Below are positions 33,574 to 43,010 of a stretch of DNA of 43,010 nt, piece by piece (the first letter of the stretch is position 1; each line of letters starts with the position of its first letter). Source of the DNA: an uncultured Flavobacteriaceae bacterium (lineage in GTDB: Bacteria > Bacteroidota > Bacteroidia > Flavobacteriales > Flavobacteriaceae); the NCBI GenBank assembly GCA_938010765.1, contig CALLVX010000019.1:1-43010 (forward strand), written 5' to 3'. A model generated the notes under the pieces. The model saw nothing but the letters and a program-made list of their open reading frames with translations. It searched no databases and was not told the origin of the DNA. A program made the position numbers and the translations under genes.

Positions 33574-36500
33574 TGCTTTACCAACCAACAACCAAAAAAA
33601 ACCTCCTCCTCCTTCTTGTCTTATTTGCTTTTGGGTTCGTATTCACGGCGCAAGCACAAGTTGCAGTTCCCTTTACGCCTCGCTTGGCGGGAGACAATAT
33701 TAAGGTGAAAGGTGATATTACCCTACTTTCAAACAACATACTGAATACCCGTATTGTTGGGCCCAACCAAAGAAATAATGCCTCACACGCCAACAACGCG
33801 CCCTGGGATCCAAACATTGCGTACAATAACGGCAATGCAAACAACCAAAGTTTGCCCATGGCCTATATTGATATTGATGGCGATGCTAGCACCTTTAGTT
33901 CTAGTAGCGCTACCTTGAACGCACCACCTTGTTCACGGGTGGTATATGCGGGACTGTATTGGGGTGGTACGTATCCTTACAACGAGGGGAACTCTACCGC
34001 AAATGCCAGAAGTTCGGATCCTATTTCACCCACTCAAACCCCATCTGCAAATGACTACGGAAGGGATCAACCCTATGAATCTGTCAAATTCAAGATTCCG
34101 GGAGGCTCCTATGTAGATATAGGGCCCGGTAGCCCCGCCATTTATGAATACGAAAAAATATATGATAAAAACGGAGACCTAGACGGCGATGGCGTGCGAG
34201 ATCCCGGTGTTCTTGCCGATGTAGACCTGATTCACTCGCCCTATCTAAACTATGCCAATGTAACTAGTTTATTCGCAAGTATGGGCGACGCGCCCAACGG
34301 TGAATACACCGTTGCCAACGTGGTTGGTACCTTGGAAAGAAAACAAGGGGGAAACCTTGCCGGCTGGACCATCGTAGTCATCTATGAGAATCCTAATCTT
34401 ACGAGTAAATATATTTCAACCTTTGACGGGATGGCGGCCATTTCCAATGGAAACAGTGCCACCTTCAACTATGATGGGTTTAGAACCTTGCCTTCTCCGC
34501 TTCCAGTAAACGCAAAAATTGGCGTATCTGCCATGGAGGGAGACCTTAATTTTATTGGCCCCCAGTTACAGTTCAAAGCCGATTTAACTCCCAACGGTGC
34601 AACGCCCGATAATGGTTTTACCAAGCTTTCGAACAACTTAAACCCCGTAGACAACTTTTTCAATAGTACGATTACCGATGTTGACGCTGCGGGAAATGCG
34701 TTTCATGTAACGGCCAGAAACCCTGCCAGTGAAAACACCCTAGGTTGGGATACGGATATGTACGAGCTTGAAAACCCGCTCAACAGCGTGCTTCCCAACG
34801 ACGAAACCGGAGCTGCCATTCGCATACTCTTGTTAAATGGAAGTGGCGATATCACCTATCTTTTTCTAAATACCATTAGCGTAGACATTATAGAACCAGA
34901 AATGGTCCTTGAAAAAAGAGTCAATGATGCCGCCGGAAACGATATTACCGGTTTAGGGGTTACCCTTGGCCAAACCTTGGATTATATCTTGTCTTTTCAA
35001 AACAGAGGAAACGATGATGCAGATAGTTACACGATTCGTGACATCCTTCCTCAAAATACAGATTTTATTGAGGTTAACATAGACGATGCGCCTGGAGTAA
35101 CCTATACTTATGACCTAGCTACTAAAGAGGTTGTTTTTACTGTTCCAAATGACTTGGTACAAATAAACGACCCTACTTATAAGATACGATTGCGAGTACA
35201 AGTTGCTGAAAACTGCTTCGATTTTGTAGATGCTTGTACCGATTTAATCCAAAATCTGGCGTATTCAACCTATCGTGGTACGTTGAATACTGGCATCATT
35301 ACAGATGACCCTAGTGTATCAAGTCTTACATCTTGTGGGCTTCCAACACCGGGAGCTACCAACTTTTTATTAGACGACCTTACGGCCTGTAACTTTACTA
35401 GAACTGCACAATTATGCGGGGCTAATTTGATTCTCGATGCGGGTGACGGATTCACTACCTACGTTTGGACCAACGAATCCGGTACCGTACTAAACGACGG
35501 GGATCCAGATGGCGACCCAAGTACCTTATTGGTGACCGATATCGGTACCTATACCGTAAACAAACAAGTACCCGACCCTTGTAAGGATTTTAACGAAATT
35601 ATTATCGTAGAACGTTTTGGAACCACCCAAACGAATCCGATCATCGATTTTTTCAATGACCGAAATAGCGATGCCGACCCTACAAATGATGTTCAGGGAG
35701 AATTGGTTACCTGTGCTATCGACGGGTCGACCATGCCGAACATTTTTCTTTGCGGTGCCACGGACTCACAATTACTGCAAATTAGTATCGCCGATGCCCT
35801 TAACCTATCTTGGGAACGATTGGACGAAACTAGCTGTACAGCAGCACCCGCAAACTGTGCCAATACAGACCTTGGCTGTACCTGGAACCCCGTTTCGTCG
35901 GGAGGAGATTTTCTGGCAGATACAGCCGGGAAGTACCGATTGGTCGTCAATTATCTCAATGGATGTTTTAGTAGGTTTTACTTCGATGTTTTTCAGAACA
36001 ATTTAGATTTACTCTATAACACCAGAGACATTGTTTGTACTACAGACGGACGATTTACGATTACCAACCTTGGGGCCAGTTATGGCTATCAGCTGGTAGA
36101 CGTGGCCAATGGCAACATTGTTGTTCCTTTTAGCGCTAACAACGGACCTGACTTTTCGATTACCGCAAGTGGTATCTACCGTATTGATGTAGTGCAATTA
36201 GACAGTACAGGCAATCCGATTCCCGGAGCTTGTATTTTTAGCACCCCCGATGAAGGTTTCCTAAATAGGATATTAACACTTGACATCGACACTACCGAAG
36301 CCAACTGTAATACACAGGGAAGTATCCAAATTGATGCTCTAAATGTATTTCCTAATTATTCCTATGAATTACGTAGGGACGATGGGACTCCACCTCCCGC
36401 ATCTCCACCATACCCCGGACATCCCGGAGGAACTTTTATTGACGATGAAACGGCCCAATCAGACAACACCCATACATTCAATGTGAATGACGGAAATTAC

Positions 36501-39500
36501 TTTGTAATCGTTCGCACCGATGATGGTTGTGTGGCAATAGAACCGGTTGCGGTTACAAGAACACCAGACCCTACCTTATCTGCAACAACAATTACCAATA
36601 TCGGATGTGATGATGGTACCATTCAAGTAACCGCGGCAGGCGGAAATCCTAGTCCGTACTTTTACGCCATTTGGAGTAAAGATGGTACGGATTTATATAG
36701 TTCGCCAACTAATATTCCTGCGGCCAATTATCAAACCTCGAATACCTTTAGTTTCGGAAGCGGTGACGGTGGGGACTACTCTTTTATTGTAGTAGATGCC
36801 AACAACTGTATTGCTTATTCGAACGTTGTTACCATTACCGATTTAGGAAATACCGTAGTCGATTCTATTACCCCTACGGCACCTTCTTGTAGTGGGGATA
36901 ATAACGGGCAACTTACTATCAATGTTTCAGGTGGTATTCCCCCCTATCAATATAGTATTGACAATGGTGTCACCTATCAATCAACACCCACTTTCGTGAA
37001 TTTGACTGCGGCCAATTACCCGATCAGGGTGTTGGATAATTCTGGTTGTGATATCGCTCAGTTCTATGATCTTACAGAACCGTTTCCCTTAAGTGCATCG
37101 GTCGGTGTTTCCCGTGATGCCACTTGTGATCCAAACGGGGCCGAGGTACGAATCACCAATGTAGTTGGGGGTACCACACCTTATACATACAGCTTTGATG
37201 GCGGAAGTACTTTTGGAGCTTCTACAATCGCACTCTTACCCGCGGGCACCTATACCGTAATTGTACGAGATCAATCATGCGATTTCCCGATGACCGTCAC
37301 CGTTGATGATGTTCCACCCCCGCCAATCGTAACCTTAACTCCGGCCGTGGAATACACATGCTCGGGTACGGGTGATGTAACGGTTAGCGCGAACATCACT
37401 ACTTACAACTACCAATATGCCTTAAACGGAGTTTTAAACTCTCCTGATCCGACTAGCAATGTTTTCAATGATCTTCCGTTGGGCGATTATGTGGTTACTG
37501 CCTACTATGTTTCGCAGACACCACCCACCCCCAGCTTATTGCTTAGTGAAGATTTCGGAAACGGAGCTACCATTCCAAGTCCCAATACCACGGGATACTT
37601 TTACGAAGATCAAGCCAACGATGTAACTCCCAGTGGCGCACCTATAGATAATGGCAGGGCCATCAATGATTATGAATATGCCGTCACAAGTTCCATTGTA
37701 AGACCTTTTGGTCCATGGTGGAACCCTACTGACCATACCGACCCCAGCGCTACCGATGGCCGATATTTAGTTATCAATATTGGTGCCCCTACACCAGGGC
37801 AGGTAATTTATCAGAAGGCCATTAACGACCTTATACCCAACCAGCCCGTAACCGTTTCGCTTTGGTTGGCCAACCTTATTCGTGTAGGTAGAAATCTTGT
37901 AGCTCCGGACCTTACCATTGAATTAAGAGATCCTGCCACGGGGACCGTAATTGCTTCCTCAACAACAGGAGCCGTACCAGAAAATGAAATTTGGAATGAA
38001 TATGTATTATCACTAAACCCAGGAACTTATTCAAGTCTAGACTTTGTGGTTTTGACCAACGAAAGTGAGATTAGCGGAAACGATGTTGCCATTGATGACA
38101 TTACTGTATTTCAAACTCCTGAAGTTTGCGAATTGTCTATTGATACTCCCGTAAGTATAGAGGCCGGAAACCAATTCTCCGCAAATGTTACAAGTTTCAC
38201 CAATGCAAGTTGTAACGGTCTCTCTGATGGAACGATTACTTTCGAAGTCGAAAACTTTGATGTTACGGCCGGATTCGAATATTCGGTAGACGGCGGCACA
38301 ACTTATATTCCCTCCACAAGCTCACCGGTAACTACAACCGGAGTTTTTGGAGCTGGCAGCCAAACAATTTTGCTTAGAAGAGCAGACGATATTACTTGTA
38401 CGTTAAACGTTTCTCAAACCATTACAGAGCCAGCATCAATCGTTGCCAACGCGACTATTACCACAGCCCTTTCCTGTACCAATGGTGGCGCCACCATTAC
38501 CGCTTCCGGAAATGGCGGTACCCCCACCTATCTATATCAATTGGAAAGTACCGCAGGAACACCGTTTGCTGGATACGACTTCGCCACAAATGGAAATAAT
38601 AACGTATTTAATCCGATTGCAGCGGGCGATTACATTGTTCGAGTGCGGGATGCAAATGGTTGTGAAGATACCATTGATGCAGCACTCACAATCGCACCGA
38701 CCAATGCAGTTACTTTCGATGTGACTCCTACCGCCTGTAACCCAGGGGGAAATACGGCGACCATACAAGTAGATGTTACCGACGGAAACGGGGACTACCA
38801 GTTCAGCATTAACGGACAACCATGGGTAAGCCCAACTCCAACGACCGCAACCACCTATACTTTTACCAATTTATCAAATGGTTCGTATACCATTAATGTT
38901 TTAGACGGTTCTGGGTGTACAGGTGTTTTAGAAACCATCACTCTAGATCCGCAATTGACGGTAACGGCCGCGGCGGCCAACATCACCGCCTGTGCCACCG
39001 ATACCGACGTGACCATCTCCGCCAGTGGTGGGGACGGCAACTATGTATATGCCATCGTCGCAGATGGTGTAACCCCGGTACCAGGCGATTTCACTACCAC
39101 CAACCCAGAGACCATTACAGGGGCGGGAGACTACGATGTATACGTACGGGACAATAACGGGAACACCGACTTTTGTGAGGCATCCTATGACCTGACAATC
39201 ATACAGGACGCTCCGATCGCCATCACACCGACCGAAACACCGGTGGTCTGTTTCGGCGAGAGCAACGGGGGCATCTCCATTGCCGTGACCGGTGGCTTTG
39301 CACCTTACAGATACAGCATCGACGGAGGTACCAACTATCAGGTGAGCAACAACTTTGTCAACCTGGCAGCGGGAACCTATTCCATCAGTGTCCTGGATGC
39401 CAACAACTGTCCGCAGACCATGAGCTTCGATGTCACCGAACCTACTCAATTGGTCGCCGAAGCGGTACAGACACTGCCCTATACATGCCTTCAACTCGGA

Positions 39501-42500
39501 CAGATATCCGTTGGAAGCGTAACCGCTACCACAGGAGGGTCGGGAGACTATCAGTACAGCATCAACGGGGGCGCATGGAGCGCTACCATTGTCGGGGTAC
39601 ATGTGTTCACCGATCTTGATGACGGGACCTATAGCATACGGGTGCGCGATGCAAATGCCACCTCCTGTGAAACTACACTGCCGGATGTAACGATCGATCC
39701 TTTGCCGACGGCGCCCACCTTGAGCACAACGGTGAACTACAACTGTGACGGGACGGGGAACGTAACGGTATTGCCATTGGACCCGACCTATACCTATAGC
39801 ATCGATGGCGGTGCATTCCAGACAACCAACCTATTCAACAACATTGCAGTAGGAAACCATACGGTGACCGTAAACTACGGAAGCGACTGTACCGTGGATA
39901 CCACTGTGGTCGTAGCCAACGGAAATGCCTTCGAGGCCGCCGTTACCGCATTCGAAAACCTCGATTGCAATGCAGATGCCTCGGGCACCATCACCATTAC
40001 GGCCGACAATTTCGGGCCCGGCGGGTTCGAATATAGCCTGGACGGTTTTGCAACTACTTTGGGCAATAGCACCACTTCACCGGTGGTACTAAACGGGCTT
40101 TCGGCCCAGGCCTATACCATTACCGTTCGAGATGTGGACGACCCGGTCGCCGGGTGTACCCTTATATTGAACCAGACCCTGGACGAACCCGCCCTGATCG
40201 TTGCCTCGGCAAACATCACGGAGCTGTTCTCCTGTAACAATACAGGGGCCACCATTACCGCAAGTGCGGTAGGGGGAACCCCGACATACCAATACCAATT
40301 GGAGGATACCGTTGGCGGAGTCGTTACGGCCTTCCAGACCGGTACCGTCTTTACAAGTGTCCCCGCAGGCGATTATATCATAAGGGCAAGGGACATCAAC
40401 GGTTGTAGCGATCCGATCGATACGGCACTGACCGTAACGGCACCGGCCAACCCGACCTTTACCACAACGCCCACGGCATGTTACTCGGGAGCGAACGACG
40501 CGACCATACAAGTGGACGTTACCGCCGGAAACGGGGACTACCAGTTCAGCATCAATGCGGGACCATGGTTGACACCAACGCCTACCAACGCCACAACATA
40601 CACCTTCAACAGCCTGGCAAACGGAACCTATACAATTGACGTACGCGACGGATTCGGGTGTAGCGCCACACAACAGACCATCACTCTAGATCCGCAATTG
40701 ACAGCGGTAGTAGATGTCGTTGACATCAGCTCTTGTGCAGATGGCAGTATCACCGTAACCGCTGCTGGTGGAGATGGTTCTTATGAATATGCTTTTGTCC
40801 CAACAACAACAAGCCCAGCTGGATCTTTTGGAGCGAGCAATACTTTTGCCGTAACCACCGGAAATGATGGAGCATATGATGTATATGTGCGTGACAACGC
40901 GGGTGCAACGCCACAATGTGAATATGTTGAAACTGTAACTGTAGATCCTGCTGTAATCTTGATCTACACAAGCACTCCTACAGACCCAGAATGTCATGAC
41001 GGCAATGGTTCTATTGAGGTTATTGTAACCGCGGGCGACAACCCATATACTGTTCAGATTATTGACTTGGACAATGGGGGTGCCTCTGACCAGACCAATA
41101 CAAATGTTGTAGCGCCTAATACTACTTTTACGAATCTAGCACCCGGTAATTACACCATCAATGTAACAGACGCCAATGGTTGTATAATTACGGACACACC
41201 TGTAACGATCAACAATCCGGATGAACTGTCAGCAACGATAACACCTATTCTACCTTCTGCCTGTAGCAGTGTAGATCCAAATGACTATGGGTTCCGGTTT
41301 GTTGGCTATCCAACAACTTTGGGCGTCATTGAATTTAGTGCCGATGGCGGTACGAGTTGGACGGGGGACAACAGTGTTCCTGGTACCACGGATCAATTGT
41401 TGGGTTACGTTTCCGGAACCGAAGTATTTCCTTCGATGCGAACCGTAGATGCTTTTGGAAACACCATCTGTCAAACAGATTTACCACGATATACCATTCC
41501 TTATCCATTGGATGACCTAGATATTACAATCTCAACGGTAGTTGTAAATTGCAATGAACTTCAGGTAACCGTTGAAGGTTCTGAAGGTGTACCCGATTAT
41601 GAATATGCTTTCACCGACAACCCTGCAACTTTCAATCCGGCAACCGCTGCCTGGACGGCGCAATTTCCTTTAGGAACCCCTTATGTTTGGACAGGCCTTG
41701 TTCCGGGAAGAACCTATGTCTTTTATGTACGAGATTCTACCGGTTGTATTCGCCAGAGTTATGTAAATGTAAATGATATTACCGTTAACCCTATTGAGAT
41801 TGACGCAGCTTTCGAGCCTTCTTGTTTTGGGGCAAATGACGGGGAAATCACCTATACTCTAACAGACACCGATGGCAATATTGAGCCTAGCATGCACTGG
41901 GAGTTTTACGATGTCACCACAGGGGTGTTGGTTCAATCAAGTGGTGGTAACATCCCTTACAGTGGAACAATCACCGTGAGCCCATTAAACCCCGGGGAAT
42001 ATTACATTGTTGTAACAGAAGTGACCGCCGGGGGTACAGACAACTGTACTTCAGGAAGTGAAAATCTGATTATTGAAAACTTAGACGCCATCACGGCCAA
42101 CTTAACCAAAATAAGAGACATTAGCTGTAACGCACCTGGTCTTATTGGCATTGAAAGTATTACAGGTGGTGGAGGTACCTTTACCTATACCGTAACAGGG
42201 CCCGCTCCTTTTACAACCATTACCGGTACGACCGATAACCCTGTTGAAATTGCAGCAAATTCCCCTTCCGGAGCTTATAATGTTACGATTACAGATCAAT
42301 TTGGATGTTCCGCACCTCTTGGTTCGGTTGTCTTAGACCTTACTCCAAACCCAACCATCGACTCGATCATAGTCGATAATTGTGCTGCACCCTCCACGGT
42401 TACCGTAAACGCGACTAGTGGTGCTGCACAAATACTATACTCACTTGATGGCGGTACTACCTATTTGGATAACGCTGGTGTTTTCAACAACGTAACACCT

Positions 42501-43010
42501 AGCACCTACAGCGTATCGATCATTGATAGTAATGGCTGTACCGATACAGATACCGTAGAAGTGTTTCCTGTATTGGAGGCCAATGTAAGCCTTACCAGAT
42601 TGCTTGATTGTTCACCAACACCAGATGCCGAAATTACCATCAATATCACCTTTGGTTCAGGCAACTACGATTATGAAATCTCCAATGGTTTAGGAACAGT
42701 CGTTACCCGTGCGGTGCTGCCTTCAAATCCGTATACTTTCAGCACAACCGTACCGGAAGACTATACAATTACCATTTATGACAACGATACGGCGTCACCA
42801 GAGTGTAGCCGAGTATTCCCTATTACTGTTCCTGTTGCCGTAGTCCCGGTATTGACAATCGACTCTTTTGAACAGGTGGGCTGTAACGGTGCCGACGACG
42901 GGACCATCAGCGTGAGCGTGGTCGACAACGGCGTGGGACCATATACCTTCGAGATCATATCAGGGCCCGGAAGTACCGCAACATTCCCCATAGCCGCTAC
43001 GACCAGTACG
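33573..43010 (+). CDS. sprB: Giant SprB-like gliding adhesin (N-terminal 3146 codons, 3'-truncated)
   Basis: The frame begins at ATG 33573, overlapping the sprD-like stop by one base, and stays open to the last base. The signal peptide is MLYQPTTKKNLLLLLVLFAF...TAQAQ. An N-terminal globular region (about 30-440) is followed by a DUF11-like domain (about 444-560), Ig-like material, then an array of SprB repeats (PF13573 type: CxGxxxGxIxVxxxGGxxPYxYSID, FxNLxxGxYxIxVxDxxxC) from about 36600. A jelly-roll-like domain (LLSEDFGNGATIPSP..., 37540-38130) interrupts the array. In F. johnsoniae, SprB (over 6000 residues) is the mobile surface adhesin driven by the gliding motor; here only the first half is seen. 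The C-terminal T9SS domain and a possible sprF gene should lie to the right of the window. Confidence 0.9.
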   Translation, partial: MLYQPTTKKNLLLLLVLFAFGFVFTAQAQVAVPFTPRLAGDNIKVKGDITLLSNNILNTRIVGPNQRNNASHANNAPWDPNIAYNNGNANNQSLPMAYIDIDGDASTFSSSSATLNAPPCSRVVYAGLYWGGTYPYNEGNSTANARSSDPISPTQTPSANDYGRDQPYESVKFKIPGGSYVDIGPGSPAIYEYEKIYDKNGDLDGDGVRDPGVLADVDLIHSPYLNYANVTSLFASMGDAPNGEYTVANVVGTLERKQGGNLAGWTIVVIYENPNLTSKYISTFDGMAAISNGNSATFNYDGFRTLPSPLPVNAKIGVSAMEGDLNFIGPQLQFKADLTPNGATPDNGFTKLSNNLNPVDNFFNSTITDVDAAGNAFHVTARNPASENTLGWDTDMYELENPLNSVLPNDETGAAIRILLLNGSGDITYLFLNTISVDIIEPEMVLEKRVNDAAGNDITGLGVTLGQTLDYILSFQNRGNDDADSYTIRDILPQNTDFIEVNIDDAPGVTYTYDLATKEVVFTVPNDLVQINDPTYKIRLRVQVAENCFDFVDACTDLIQNLAYSTYRGTLNTGIITDDPSVSSLTSCGLPTPGATNFLLDDLTACNFTRTAQLCGANLILDAGDGFTTYVWTNESGTVLNDGDPDGDPSTLLVTDIGTYTVNKQVPDPCKDFNEIIIVERFGTTQTNPIIDFFNDRNSDADPTNDVQGELVTCAIDGSTMPNIFLCGATDSQLLQISIADALNLSWERLDETSCTAAPANCANTDLGCTWNPVSSGGDFLADTAGKYRLVVNYLNGCFSRFYFDVFQNNLDLLYNTRDIVCTTDGRFTITNLGASYGYQLVDVANGNIVVPFSANNGPDFSITASGIYRIDVVQLDSTGNPIPGACIFSTPDEGFLNRILTLDIDTTEANCNTQGSIQIDALNVFPNYSYELRRDDGTPPPASPPYPGHPGGTFIDDETAQSDNTHTFNVNDGNYFVIVRTDDGCVAIEPVAVTRTPDPTLSATTITNIGCDDGTIQVTAAGGNPSPYFYAIWSKDGTDLYSSPTNIPAANYQTSNTFSFGSGDGGDYSFIVVDANNCIAYSNVVTITDLGNTVVDSITPTAPSCSGDNNGQLTINVSGGIPPYQYSIDNGVTYQSTPTFVNLTAANYPIRVLDNSGCDIAQFYDLTEPFPLSASVGVSRDATCDPNGAEVRITNVVGGTTPYTYSFDGGSTFGASTIALLPAGTYTVIVRDQSCDFPMTVTVDDVPPPPIVTLTPAVEYTCSGTGDVTVSANITTYNYQYALNGVLNSPDPTSNVFNDLPLGDYVVTAYYVSQTPPTPSLLLSEDFGNGATIPSPNTTGYFYEDQANDVTPSGAPIDNGRAINDYEYAVTSSIVRPFGPWWNPTDHTDPSATDGRYLVINIGAPTPGQVIYQKAINDLIPNQPVTVSLWLANLIRVGRNLVAPDLTIELRDPATGTVIASSTTGAVPENEIWNEYVLSLNPGTYSSLDFVVLTNESEISGNDVAIDDITVFQTPEVCELSIDTPVSIEAGNQFSANVTSFTNASCNGLSDGTITFEVENFDVTAGFEYSVDGGTTYIPSTSSPVTTTGVFGAGSQTILLRRADDITCTLNVSQTITEPASIVANATITTALSCTNGGATITASGNGGTPTYLYQLESTAGTPFAGYDFATNGNNNVFNPIAAGDYIVRVRDANGCEDTIDAALTIAPTNAVTFDVTPTACNPGGNTATIQVDVTDGNGDYQFSINGQPWVSPTPTTATTYTFTNLSNGSYTINVLDGSGCTGVLETITLDPQLTVTAAAANITACATDTDVTISASGGDGNYVYAIVADGVTPVPGDFTTTNPETITGAGDYDVYVRDNNGNTDFCEASYDLTIIQDAPIAITPTETPVVCFGESNGGISIAVTGGFAPYRYSIDGGTNYQVSNNFVNLAAGTYSISVLDANNCPQTMSFDVTEPTQLVAEAVQTLPYTCLQLGQISVGSVTATTGGSGDYQYSINGGAWSATIVGVHVFTDLDDGTYSIRVRDANATSCETTLPDVTIDPLPTAPTLSTTVNYNCDGTGNVTVLPLDPTYTYSIDGGAFQTTNLFNNIAVGNHTVTVNYGSDCTVDTTVVVANGNAFEAAVTAFENLDCNADASGTITITADNFGPGGFEYSLDGFATTLGNSTTSPVVLNGLSAQAYTITVRDVDDPVAGCTLILNQTLDEPALIVASANITELFSCNNTGATITASAVGGTPTYQYQLEDTVGGVVTAFQTGTVFTSVPAGDYIIRARDINGCSDPIDTALTVTAPANPTFTTTPTACYSGANDATIQVDVTAGNGDYQFSINAGPWLTPTPTNATTYTFNSLANGTYTIDVRDGFGCSATQQTITLDPQLTAVVDVVDISSCADGSITVTAAGGDGSYEYAFVPTTTSPAGSFGASNTFAVTTGNDGAYDVYVRDNAGATPQCEYVETVTVDPAVILIYTSTPTDPECHDGNGSIEVIVTAGDNPYTVQIIDLDNGGASDQTNTNVVAPNTTFTNLAPGNYTINVTDANGCIITDTPVTINNPDELSATITPILPSACSSVDPNDYGFRFVGYPTTLGVIEFSADGGTSWTGDNSVPGTTDQLLGYVSGTEVFPSMRTVDAFGNTICQTDLPRYTIPYPLDDLDITISTVVVNCNELQVTVEGSEGVPDYEYAFTDNPATFNPATAAWTAQFPLGTPYVWTGLVPGRTYVFYVRDSTGCIRQSYVNVNDITVNPIEIDAAFEPSCFGANDGEITYTLTDTDGNIEPSMHWEFYDVTTGVLVQSSGGNIPYSGTITVSPLNPGEYYIVVTEVTAGGTDNCTSGSENLIIENLDAITANLTKIRDISCNAPGLIGIESITGGGGTFTYTVTGPAPFTTITGTTDNPVEIAANSPSGAYNVTITDQFGCSAPLGSVVLDLTPNPTIDSIIVDNCAAPSTVTVNATSGAAQILYSLDGGTTYLDNAGVFNNVTPSTYSVSIIDSNGCTDTDTVEVFPVLEANVSLTRLLDCSPTPDAEITINITFGSGNYDYEISNGLGTVVTRAVLPSNPYTFSTTVPEDYTITIYDNDTASPECSRVFPITVPVAVVPVLTIDSFEQVGCNGADDGTISVSVVDNGVGPYTFEIISGPGSTATFPIAATTST
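37540..38130 (+). other. Jelly-roll-like domain inserted in the SprB repeat array
   Basis: The coded segment LLSEDFGNG...RYLVINIGAPTPGQVIYQKAI...VAIDDITVFQT has the pattern of carbohydrate-binding-like jelly-roll domains (start EDFGNG, end DDITVF). The corresponding place in the second higher-order repeat copy (after 39840) has no such domain. Confidence 0.6.
38934..38959 (+). repeat. 26-bp direct repeat, left copy, in sprB-like gene
   Basis: These 26 bases, centred on CACTCTAGATCCGCAATTG, recur without mismatch at 40677-40702. They encode TITLDPQL at the end of an SprB module and mark the left boundary of a high-GC segment. Confidence 0.9.
38960..40676 (+). repeat. High-GC second copy of a 1.74-kb higher-order repeat in sprB-like gene
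   Basis: Offset of 1743 bp (581 codons) relates this segment to the one ending at 38959: for example QFSINGQPWVSPTPT (38801-38847 region) versus QFSINAGPWLTPTPT (about 40545), and ANATITTALSCTNGGATIT (about 38446) versus ASANITELFSCNNTGATIT (about 40205). Single-line counts give 34/60 GC at 39001 and 38/60 at 39241, against 26/60 at 38401 and 22/60 at 40921. Confidence 0.75.
40677..40702 (+). repeat. 26-bp direct repeat, right copy, in sprB-like gene
   Basis: Identical to 38934-38959. Composition returns to the gene's average directly after it. Confidence 0.9.

Noticed and set aside
38532..40997. Long - strand ORFs inside the sprB-like gene (up to 219 codons)
   Set aside because: The + strand frame carries the signal peptide, SprB repeats and correct motifs throughout; the antisense frames result from repetitive codon use and have no recognisable domains.

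Overview
The window looks like a chromosomal segment of a gliding, probably marine, member of the Flavobacteriaceae (phylum Bacteroidota). Support comes from gliding/T9SS type B C-terminal domains, PorP/SprF-family barrels, an SprB-type adhesin, DUF4837 and DUF4175 proteins, a GlnS/GltX pair, moderate GC with strong strand-switching gene organisation, and TAnnTTTG-like -7 promoter motifs instead of strong Shine-Dalgarno sites. Genus-level placement (Maribacter/Zobellia/Arenibacter-like) is only an impression.

Left surface locus (1-7918, + strand): the 3' part of a secreted adhesin with Ig-like modules, five DUF11 domains with acidic Ca-binding-like linkers and a type B T9SS C-terminal domain; then, after a terminator and a 1.2-kb poorly understood gap (palindromic repeat, orphan ORF, AT-rich hairpin), a PorP/SprF barrel gene and a periplasmic OmpA-family protein with a SPOR-like module, TPRs, a PD40 propeller and a carboxypeptidase-regulatory-like domain. 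Two paralogous 56-codon membrane-protein genes follow (8148-8816), each with its own terminator. These two genes are easily missed because of their size.

Housekeeping core (8905-28803): a DUF4837 lipoprotein and a LysM lytic transglycosylase (operon), pgk, holB, a DoxX protein, an OmpH/Skp-like lipoprotein, a methyltransferase with an overlapping unknown lipoprotein gene, the DUF4175-ybeY-mnmG cluster, an AlkB-type hydroxylase, gltX, an SPFH protein and glnS. Two perfect 16-bp parS palindromes (TGTTCCACGTGGAACA) flank mnmG, one of them forming the last codons of ybeY. This suggests the region belongs to the ParB-loaded origin domain of the chromosome, although no oriC was seen.

Right surface locus (29088-43010, + strand): an sprC-sprD-sprB-like operon. 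It holds an Ig-rich protein with a type B C-terminal domain, a PorP/SprF-like barrel fused to two SPOR-like modules, and (overlapping it by one base) the first 3146 codons of a giant SprB-like adhesin that runs off the window. The SprB gene contains a 1.74-kb higher-order repeat whose second copy is bounded exactly by 26-bp direct repeats and has clearly higher GC, a sign of cassette gain or exchange.

Most interesting theme: both surface loci combine T9SS type B adhesins, SprF-type barrels and the same ~85-residue SPOR-like module, once on an OmpA peptidoglycan-binding protein and twice on a barrel. This suggests a shared way of coupling cell-surface adhesins to the cell wall or to the gliding machinery.
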